Assembly: GCA_026770585.1 (NCBI GenBank)
Contig: MU646335.1
Coordinates: 482,580 to 493,240, forward strand
Length of the DNA stretch: 10,661 bases
Origin: Baffinella frigidus
Lineage: Eukaryota > Cryptophyceae > Cryptomonadales > Baffinellaceae
Reading direction: 5' to 3'
Shown here: positions 1 to 9,100 of the stretch, piece after piece
How positions within the stretch are numbered: position 1 is the stretch's first letter
Layout: every line of letters starts with the position of its first letter
Program-made: the position numbers and the translations under genes
The notes under the pieces: generated by a model
Database searches by the model: none
The model's input: the letters and a program-made list of their open reading frames with translations, nothing else
What the model was told of the DNA's origin: nothing

Positions 1-172
1 TGTGGGGTGTGGGGTGTGGGGTGTGGGGTGTGGGGTGTGGGGTGTGGGGTGTGGGGTGTGGGGTGTGGGGTTTAGGGTGTGGGGTTCGTGGTGTGGGATG
101 TGGGTTGTGGGATGTAGGGTGTGGGGTTTGGGGCGTGGGGCGTGGGATGTGGGGTGTGGGGAGTGGAGTTTG
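1..172. repeat. TGTGGGG heptamer array at the left edge
   Basis: Nine to ten perfect TGTGGGG units (1-70), then degenerate units to 172. In the gene sense it is (CCCCACA)n immediately downstream of the exon 10 copy's donor. Confidence 0.97.
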
Positions 173-185
173 GTTGGAAAATCAC

Positions 186-247
186 CTGTTGATCAGCACC
201 CCACGGTGCTTGAGGGATGCTTCGAGGACTGCGTTGGAGAGTACACA
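186..247 (-). pseudogene. Second exon 10 copy, same length and phase
   Basis: It encodes SNAVLEASLKHRGVLIN after four diverged bases-triplets (TGT GTA CTC), with AATTTAG before it and CAG/GTGATT after it. The length is 62 nt as in exon 10, with no stop. Four silent and two replacement differences in the alignable part. Since both copies take phase 0 in and leave two bases, they cannot be spliced in series in frame; this may be an alternative exon or a decayed copy. Confidence 0.6.
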
Positions 248-347
248 CTAAATTCTCAACCCTAAACCTCAAACCGAAACCCTCAACCTCAACCCTAAAC
301 CTCAAATCCTAAACCCTAAACCTCGAATCCTAAACCCTAAACCTAAA
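247..347. repeat. CCCTAAA/CCTCAAA array, C-rich on the plus strand
   Basis: AACCCTAAACCTCAAACC-type units run in the opposite orientation to the arrays on both sides, so the telomere-like sequence is inverted here. In the gene sense it ends GGTTGAGAATTTAG, a possible acceptor for the copy at 186-247. Confidence 0.93.
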
Positions 348-553
348 GACGAACTGTGTGGTCATTTTCGTTGCCAGGAACTGCAAGAAAAATAGGTTTC
401 TCCGGATAAGGTTGGGGTTTGGACCTGTCGATGAAGCAGAGCTAGAACACCCAGGTCCTAGGGCACTGTGTGGCGCGGGGTTGGAATCCCACGCCACACA
501 CACACAAATAAAAACAAAAAAGTTGGGGGAAAATCACGTGGTTGGACAATCAC
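348..553. other. Unassigned intron stretch between two exon 10 copies
   Basis: It includes TTTCTCCGGATAAGG, a hairpin TGTGGCG...CGCCACA around 470-499, and a CA/A-rich run (CACACACACAAATAAAAACA). No exon match on either strand. Confidence 0.4.
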
Positions 554-615
554 CTGTCGATTAGCACCCCGCGGTGCTTCTGGGATGCTTCGAGAACGGC
601 GTTGGATGGCGGCAC
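554..615 (-). CDS. Exon 10: post-C2 segment (VPPSNAVLEASQKHRGVLID)
   Basis: 20 codons plus AG. The acceptor is CCGAAGGCAG/G and the donor GACAG/GTGATT, both good. It joins exon 9 in phase 0. I do not recognise a family motif; by position it is the tail after the PTEN-type C2 domain. That it is coding is supported by two other copies (186-247, 707-739), which differ mostly at third positions. The next exon must start with one base completing the AG codon and lies off the left edge. Confidence 0.65.
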
Positions 616-3600
616 CTGCCTTCGGGTTTAGGGTTTGGGGTTTGGGGTTTGGGGTTTGGGGTTTGGGGTTTAGGGTTTAGGGCTTAGGGTTTAGGGTTTA
701 GGGTTTAGAGGCTTCGAAGACAGCGTTTGAGGGCGGCACCTGGCTTGGGGTTTGGGGTTTAGGGTTGAGGGTTTAGGGCTTGGGGTTTAGAATTCAGGGT
801 TTAGGGATTAGGGGTTGGGGTTCAGGGTTTGGGGTTTGGGGTTTAGGGATTAGCGTTTAGGGTGTAGGGTGTAGGGTGTAGGGTTTAGGGTTTAGGGTTT
901 AGGGTTTAGGGTTTAGGGTTTGGGGTTTAGGGTGCAGTGTGTAGGGTTTAGGGCTTAGGGTTTAGGGTTTAGACTTCAGGGTGTAGGGTTGAGGGCGTAG
1001 GGCTTGTTGGTTTGGGGTTTAGAGTTTAGGATTTAAGGTTTAAGATTTAGGGTTTAGGGTTAAGGATTTAGGGTGTAGGGTTTAGAGTTCAGGGATTAGG
1101 GATTAGGGTGTAGGGTGTAGGGTTTGAGGTTGAGGGGTTAGGGACCAGCGTGCGGAAGTTGTGCTGGCGCGCGCGCGTCACCTCGCTCTCCTCAGATTAG
1201 GGTGTAGGGTGTAGGGTTTGAGGTTGAGGGGTTAGGGACCAGCGTGCGGAAGTTGTGCTGGCGCGCGCGCGTCACCTCATTCTCCTCGAATGTTAGCTCC
1301 ACCTGGGAAAGGAGGTAGGGTGAGGGGTTTCATCGAACAACATGCTTAACTTAGAAGAAACTGGCCTATCAAACCAGATTCTGGCCCTAATGAAATTTAC
1401 TTAGGGCTCTAATTAAATTTACTTAGGGCCCTAATTAACCTTGGTCCAGCTCCTATGAACAAATAGGGATTCATTTGCTTTTAAATTCAACATGTCCCCG
1501 GATTAGGTTGGCGATGGCGGTGGAAGGGGGGGGGGCAGGTTTGGGAGGTTTGGCTGGCGTCCGCGCGTCAACCTCGTTCTCCTCGAATGTCAGCTCAACC
1601 TGGTTGGGGGTTAGGGGGTGAGGGGTGAGGGGTTAGGGGTTGGGGGTGAGGGGTGAGGGGTTAGGAGTTCGGGGTTGGGGGTTAGGGGTTAGGATCGGCG
1701 TCAGGGTTTACAACCTTGAGGGCGATAGGGTTAGGGGTTAGGGGATAGGGGTTAGGGGTTAGGTGTTAGGGGATAGGGGTTATAGGTTAGGGGGTTTAGG
1801 AGTTAGATCGACCAGTCTGATGGCGTCTCCGGCATTAAAAATAGATGCCGTGATGCACCTCCTAGCTCTGCCTCACTCGGTTTGACCGGCTATTCTCAAG
1901 TTTCATAGGCTAACGTCCTGAAAATGGGGTAGTTAGGCCTACGGCATTGCCTAGGACCTCCTACCGTAGGCCGAGGGATTCTAGGACCAAAAAGTCTCGG
2001 CCTACGGTAGGAGGTCCTAGGCAATCCCGTAGGCCTAACTACCCCATTTTCAGGCCGTTACCCTATTAAGTTGACATCCCGAGCTAGCGGTAAAACCCGT
2101 AAACGCGTCCGTCCGCTCCAAAGGGCCCACCACATGGGTGAGCCCAAATAGACTGATCGAAGACGCGTTGACGCACGTCGGAGCGTATGTACGAGACCAA
2201 ATTGCACCAGAAACTCCTTAAAGTTAATTGCATCACGGCAAGTTGACTTTTGATGAACGGTTCGTAGTCCACCATGTGGATAGACTGAGAGAGAGAGGGA
2301 CCTTGAAGCCGGGGTCGAAGACGCTACCTTATCCGTAGGAACCCCCCTATGTCCCTACGGGTTACCTACGGTAGGGTTCTTGGGGTTATTCAAAATCCCT
2401 TGGAAGTCCGCTGTGTGGGACTGAGAGAGAGAGAGGGAGAGAGAGAGAGACAGACAGACAGACCTTGAAGCCAGGGTCAAAGACGCGATGGCGGACGTCG
2501 GAGCGCGCGAGATCCACCTGATCCTTCCGGAACGTCACTGAGAACTCCCCCTGCCAAAGTCAGATTGATCAGCGCAGAGTCAGATTCAGAGTCAGATATA
2601 TCAGCGTCAGAGTCAGAGTTAGATAGATCAGCGCGTCGATTCCCCGGGGGGTTGGTGGTCCTTCTGGAACGTCACTGAGAACCCCCCCTGCCATCCCAGA
2701 GTCAGAGTTAGAGAGATCAGCGCTGAGACAGATGAAGAGTCAGATGGATCAGCGTCAGAGTCAGATACAGCGTGAGATATATAAACGTCAGAGTCAGATA
2801 CAGAGTGAGATATGTCAGAGCAGAGTCAGATACAGAGTCAAATATGATCGCGCGAGATCCACCTGGTCCTTCCGGAACGTCACCAAAAACTCCCCCTGCC
2901 ATTCCAGAGTCAGAGTTAGAGAGATCAGCGCAGAGACAGATACAGAGTCAGATGGATCAGCGCAGAGTCAGATACGTTCCGGAACGTGTCCGAGAACTCC
3001 CCCTGATATTCCAGAGTCAGAGTTAGAGAGATTAGCGCTGAGTCAGATACCGAGTCAGATAGTTCAGCGCAGAGTCAGATATAGAGTCAGAGATATCAGC
3101 ATCAGATATGTCAGCGCACAGTCAGACCAGAGTCAGATATAGCAGCGTCACATAGATCAGCGCAGAGTCAGATACACAATCAGATATATCAGCGTCAGAC
3201 ATATCGGCACATAGTCGGATATCCCTTAAGTGGCCAGGCCGTCAAATTTGAGGGCCAAGAGGTCCTAGGCAGGTCCTAGGGCCCTACGGTAGGGCGTATG
3301 CGCCTACTGGCCACTTAAGGGATAGAGTCAGACATATCAGCAGTAGATGTATGAGCGCAATCCACATCCAGAGTGAGATGGATGAGAGCAATCCAGATTC
3401 GGGTCCAGCGCTCTGACCACACACCGGGCTACAAAGGGGGGTTCGGCGCAAATCGGTGAAGGTGGTGGGATAGGTCGACGCGTGCACCTTACGGGTGGGC
3501 GACAGCGGAAGGAAGGCCGTGCTGATAATCACGTAAACACATGATACTTTCGGGCAACGAAATTTACTACACAGGTGTGTCTTACTAGTAATAGTAAAGA

Positions 3601-6142
3601 ATATGTGTAGTAATTTTCGCTAATAGTTTTGATCGTTTGTGGAGATGAACCTTGCGGGTGGGCGACAGCGGGAGGAACGCCGTGTTGATGATCACGTAGA
3701 ACACGATCTGGCTCTTCGTCGCTGACTCCCGATCGTAGAACGTCACGCGCACCTGGGTTTAGGGTTTGGGATTTGAGGCTTAGGGTTTAGGGTTTAGGGT
3801 TTAGGGTGTGGGTTTCAGGGTTGAGCATTGAGGGTTTAGGGTGTAGGGTTTGGGGTGTAGGGTGTAGGGCGTAGGGTGTAAAGTTTAGGGTGTAGGGTGT
3901 AGGGGTGTAGGGTGTAGGGTGTAGGGTGTAGGGTGTAGGGTGTAGGGTGTAGTGTTGAGGGTTTAGGGGTTAGGGGTTAGCGTTTAGGGTTTAGAGTTTA
4001 GGGTTTAGTGTCTAGGGTTTAGGGTTTAGGGTTTAGGGGTTAGGGTTTAGGGTTTAGAGTTTAGGGTGTAGGGTGCAGGGTGCAGGGTGCAGGGTGCAGG
4101 GTGCAGGGTGTAGGGCTTAGGGTGCAGGCTTAAGGTTTTACGGTGTAGGGTGTCGGGTGTCAGGTTTAGAGTTTATGTTTTAGGGTGTAGGTTTTAGGGG
4201 TTAGCGTTTAAGGTGTAGGGTGTAAGGTGTAGGGTGTAGGGTGTAGGGTGTAGGGTGTAGGGTGTAGAGTGTAGGGTGTAGGGTTCAGGGTGTAGGGTTT
4301 CTCACGTCCCCCGTGATCTCTCCGCAGAAGTCCTCGAAGGTGATCGTCCCTGGTTCAGGGTTTAGGGTGTAGGGTTTAGGGTCTAGGGATTGGGGTTTGG
4401 GGTTTAGGGTGGGTTCAGGGTTTAGGGTGTAGGCTTTAGGGTGTAGGGATTAGGATTTAGGGGTTGGCGTTGAGGGGTCAGGGTTTGGGGTTGGAGGTTT
4501 GGAGTTGAGGGTTTAGGGTTTAGGGTTTAGGGTTTAGGGTTTAGGGTTTAGGGTTTAGGGGTTAGGGTTGAGGGTTGAGGGTTTGGGGTTTAGGGTTTAG
4601 GGTTCAGGGTTTAAGGTTTAGGGTTTAGGGTTGAGGGTTGAGGGTTTAGGGTTTAGGGTTTATGGTTCAGGGTTCAGGGTTCAGGGTTTAGGGTTTAGGT
4701 TTTGGGGCTTAGGGTTCAGGGTTCAGGGTTCGGGGTTTAGGGTTGAGGTTTTGGGGTTGAGGGTTGAGGGGTTAGGGGTTAGGGGTTAGCCTTCGCTGCG
4801 CTCGACGCGGCGTGCGGGGGATTCGGCGGTGCCCTGTGGGAACACTTGCGTCCCCCCCTCCTCCACCGTGTACCTGTCACGAGATAAGGTTATTATCAGT
4901 TGATCAGGTTATGGGATCAGGCGAGCAGATTATGGGCTATCATCGCTCTGAGTGCTGGCAGGTGATGGTTTCCGTATGTCGGTAGTGCCCTACGGGAACA
5001 CTTGCTGCCCCCCTTCCTCCACCGTGTACCTGTAGATAAGGTCGTGGGCTATCAGATGAGGTTAGCCCCCTGCCACCCTGAACCCCAATTTGCATGTTAT
5101 TGTTAATGAGCAGTTTGTCCATCTGCCCGGTTGGGTTAGGTTGCAGACCCTAACCTAACCTTGCAAGCCCTTAACCGAAATCCTAAACCATAAACAACAG
5201 CAAAAATAGCCTCATCGGATAGCCCACGACCTGATTGCAGATCAGGTTATGGGCTCGCATCGCGAGATAAGGTTATGGGTTTTCATGGTGCTGACAGCCG
5301 ACGGTTATACGGAAACCGTATAACCCTGTGCGTGGTGCCCTGCGGGAACACTTGCTGCTCCCCCCCTTTCCACCGTGTACCTGTGGCGAGATCAGGTTAT
5401 GGGCTATCATCGTGCTGAGTGCTGACAGCTGATGGTTTCCGTATGGTGATACCCCCGTCGGTGGTACCCTCCGGGAACACTTGCTGCCCCCCTTCCTCCA
5501 CCGTGTACCTGTAGAAGGAGGAGGAGGAGGAGGAGAAGGGGGAGGAGGAGGGGGAGGAGGAGGAGGAGGGGGGGGGTCAGGAGGAGCAGAGGGACGGGGC
5601 GGTCTCTACCGCATCAGGGTCGAGGTCAGGGTCAAGGTCAGGGTCGAGGTCAGGGTCGAGGTCGGGGTCGAGGCGCAAGGGCCTCATTTAGGACCTGTAT
5701 CGAGAGAAATAAAGAAAAGAAAATAAGAACACGCGGGATCGAGGCCATGGTCGCGGGCATCAACGCGCACGCGGGCGCCGCGGGGGTGCTGATAGAGGCG
5801 GGGGGCAGGGAGCTGCTGACGCTGACGGCCACGGTCGGCACATCGTGTGTGTCCATTGCTGCTGAGAAGGGGCACGCGGAGGCGTTAGAGGAGGATGAGT
5901 CCAGGGAGGGGGGTGACCCTCTGCATCAAGTACTCACGGAAACACGCGGGCGGGTCCCCAACCCCCCCACCCTAAACTCTAACCACACGGTGGGCTGCGA
6001 GGGTTTCGAATACGCTAGATTTAGCGGTAACGTGACCAAATTTGCATCGGAACCTCAAAGACGGCCCTGGGCAAGTTGACTTTGGGTGAACGGTCCGTAG
6101 TCCAACGTGTGGACAAGGGGCCCTACCCTAAACCCTCAACCT

Positions 6143-6179
<37 letters not shown>

Positions 6180-9100
6180 CACCCTCCACCCTCAACCCTC
6201 CACCCTCAACCCTCAACCCTCAACCCTCTAGTGAACAGACCAGAGGTTGCAGCCGTTGCCGAGATCGACGCGCGGGCACGTGAACAGTCGGATCCTCTTG
6301 AGTACGACCCCGGCCATTTGGTACCCGCCCTTCCGGCACACCTGCGGTTTCACGCCGAATGGCTCAAATTACCATCTTGGTTTGATCCGCTTCGGAGGAC
6401 TTGTAGGAGGGGGGGGGGCAGCTTCACCCACTTAGCAGCCACCGGGGGCTTCACGGATGCAGTCCATCCAAACGATTGGTACTAGAATCTTATCCATTTG
6501 CATTGGATGCTAGCCGCATTTCCCCCAAGAATCCGGGGGGAAATATCTTCGGTCGCTGCTAACTGGAAGGGCCCGTCCACCATTCCACAGCCAGGGCGTA
6601 GTTTTTGTATTAGTCAAATCACGCGAAAGAAGTACCCAATCTGTGTACCTCGTTTCTAAGTTGACAGATTTTGTGGGTGAATTGACTTTTGCAAAATGTC
6701 CGGCCTGGCAGTGCATTCACTTGGATGCTCTTCTTCTTCTTTGGTGCTCTCAAGCCTGCAGATGAGTGATCCAAACGTATATGAGCCTTAAGGCGAGCCC
6801 GCCTCGGTACAGATTCATTTGGATGGTTGCAACAATGTGCGCGATTCACGTCGGGAACCCCGCTCTCTCTAAGAAAGGTGAGAGACAACGATTCAGAGGA
6901 GACCCAACCCAAAAGTTGATTTCATAGGAGAAATCATAAGAGAAATTACTATGGCATAGGTAAATTTACTTATGACTCCTAATTAAATAAATCACCTACG
7001 CAGGGGGAAAAGCTTCAGATTCAAGCCATTTCCGGTTACCTTACCCGTAGGACCCCCCCCTATATCCCTACGGATTGCCTACCGTAGGGTCGTAGGTCTT
7101 ATTCGAAATCCCTTTGAGGTCCGCTGTGTGGCAAAGAAAGGTGAGAGACAACGATCAAGGCCAGCGGCTCCAATTCCATGCGGGATCTGAAAGATCTGCT
7201 TTCATTTCGTGTGTAAAGTGGTTGCCAGATACCCTAGGCTAGGGCCCTGCGTGTGCACACGGTGGCGTTTGCAGATCGGTCCATTTATTTTCGTGGTAGC
7301 AACTAAGAATTGCTCGGTACAAACACATCTTGTTAACCGACTTTTCGACCAGATTTATGGTTGACATTCTCTTGGTGGTGTTGGGACCACGCGGTGGGCT
7401 TCGAGGGTTTCGGGACCCCTAGATTTAGCGGTAACGTGGCCAATTTTGCATGCGAAAATCCTTCAAGTTAACTGCCCACAGGGTAAGTTGACTTTTGATG
7501 CAAGGTCCGTAGTCCACTGTGTGGTATGCGGGTCGACGCGCCTCCTCAATGTACGTGGCGTAGCATACTTGGCTGGCGGCCGACACTGTGTGGTTGCCAG
7601 GACCACGCGACGATAGCCCGCACCTCAAACCGACTGCGTCTTTCTATCATCCCTAGTACAAAGCGGACGGAATTCGTCCGCGGATCAGTACTGATTAGAC
7701 CCAAACCGAGTCGATTTGAGGTGCAGACTATCGTCGCGTGGGTGGGACCTCCTCGATGTAGGTGACGTAGCGTACTTGACTCGCGGTCGACACAGTGTGG
7801 TTGTCGTACGAGACTTTGCTCGCTGTTCGTGAGGCTCCAAACCTTATCCGGGGACATGTTTAATTTAAAAGAAAATGGATCCCTATTTGTTCATAGGAGT
7901 TGGACGAAGGTTAATTAGGGCCCTAAGTAAATCTAATTAGGACCAGAACCCGGTTTGATAGGCCATTTTCATTTAAATTAAACATGTTCCCGGATAAAAC
8001 CTGTGTGGTCCGGTTTTTCAGCGGGCATTCCGCGCACCCTCCCTCTCCACACATCGGGCTACAAAGAGACTTTCGGCCCATTGTGGGCCGAGTTTCCGTT
8101 ACCTTATCCGTAGGAACCCCCCTGTGTCCCTACGGGTTGCCTACCGTAGGGTCGTAGGTCTTATAGCGTGAGGGTTATTCGAAATGTCCGCGAGGCTCCA
8201 AACCTGTGGCATTCTGTGTTAGAGCCCTGAGGCGGGCCCGGTAACCACTGCTCAGGAGCCTAGCCACACGGATTTTCCTAATTAAATTTAGTTAAGGCCC
8301 TAATTAACCGTCGTCTGACTCCTATGAACAAACAAGGAACCATTTTCTCTTAAACTAAACATGTTCCCGGATCCACACGGTGGGCTTCGGGGGTTTCGTT
8401 GGGCCTGGATTCCAGGGGGGTACGTGACCAAATTGCACCAGGAAATCTCTCAAGTTAACTGCATCAAGGCAAGTTGACTTTTGATGAAAGGTTCGTAGTC
8501 CACCGTGTGGGGATGGGCCGGGGGGGGGGGGCAGTGCGTGTTTCGGGACTGACACCACATGCCACGCCAGAGTGGAGGAGGGGGTTAATTTTTTTGACCC
8601 GTGGCAGGACACGGTTTTTGACTTTTGAAAACTACTGCCTTGCAGGGGAATTGACTTTTGGCGACCCCTTCGAAGACTCTGGCGTGGTGGGTCAACGGGG
8701 TTTCTGAAAAGCCTTTGGTCGCGATTCACTCCACATTCATAGGGAAACTCCTGGAAAGTTCGGTAGTTTCCCTACGGATTTAGGTAGGACCTACCTACCG
8801 TAGGCCGTAGGGCTCCTACGACCAAAATATCCTAGGATTTTGGCCTACGGTAGGAGGTCCTGAGCAATGTCGTAGGAGAAACTACCGAACTTTCCAGGAG
8901 TTTTACGACTAACATCACGGCGATCATCATGAGGCTACCCTACCCGGCCACCGCGGCTGCGTGTGGTCACGGGGTTTCTGAAAGGCCTGTGGGCACACCC
9001 CAAATGATTGATATCATCATCATGAGGGTATCAGAGGGTGATCGGCCTAACGAAATCACCAGCTGGCATCACGATGAGAGCCCATAACCTTGTCACGATA

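Larger units (their letters stand above)
2560..3400. repeat. AGAGTCAGATA/GATCAGCG satellite
   Basis: Irregular tandem units of AGAGTCAGATAnA and GATCAGCGCAG, interrupted by three exon 8 fragments and the 3220-3324 element, fading by 3400. On the gene strand it reads CTCTGACTCTGGAATGG, the sequence immediately upstream of the exon 8 fragments' acceptors. The long plus-strand frames over it come from periodicity, not a gene. Confidence 0.9.

Noticed and set aside
1-70. True chromosome end
   Set aside because: The array is TGTGGGG rather than TTTAGGG, unique exons lie on both sides of similar arrays, and another array occurs at the opposite window edge in the same orientation.
470-499. tRNA T-arm (GGTTGGAATCCC)
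   Set aside because: The stem-loop looks like a T-arm, but there is no D-arm, anticodon arm or acceptor stem at proper spacing, and the loop reads TTGGAAT rather than TTCGAAT.
2-680. Open frames rich in Gly-Val-Trp over the G-rich arrays
   Set aside because: They are the translation of heptamer repeats (TGTGGGG, TTTGGGG), open only because the repeat lacks stops in that frame.
2732-3142. 136-codon plus-strand open frame (SQIQ/RVRYRVR-type repeats)
   Set aside because: It is periodic satellite read through, and it overlaps exon 8 fragments on the other strand; no domain or splice context.
2560-3400. CRISPR-like array
   Set aside because: Repeats are imperfect and contiguous with no constant spacer length, the context is eukaryotic, and no cas genes are present.
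4306-4349. EF-hand calcium-binding loop
   Set aside because: GTITFEDF resembles an EF-hand end, but there is no Asp-rich loop, and splicing to exon 7 gives a contiguous PTEN C2 match.
6582-6713. Additional TIR element (CCACAGCCAGGGCG / CGGCCTGGCAGTG)
   Set aside because: The inverted ends have too many mismatches over too short a length, and there is no second copy.
6870-7155. 22-bp direct repeat AAGAAAGGTGAGAGACAACG(AT) as a target-site duplication
   Set aside because: Too long for known cut-and-paste target duplications, and the enclosed segment has no coherent ends; it is more likely a small duplication.
7819-7825. CAG/C acceptor for exon 3 at 7823
   Set aside because: It is stronger by consensus but would put exon 3 out of frame with exon 2; the AG four bases downstream keeps frame. 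Transcript data could reverse this.
8355-8729. 124-codon minus-strand ORF and its plus-strand shadow
   Set aside because: It spans two short TIR elements and a poly-G run; no recognisable protein.
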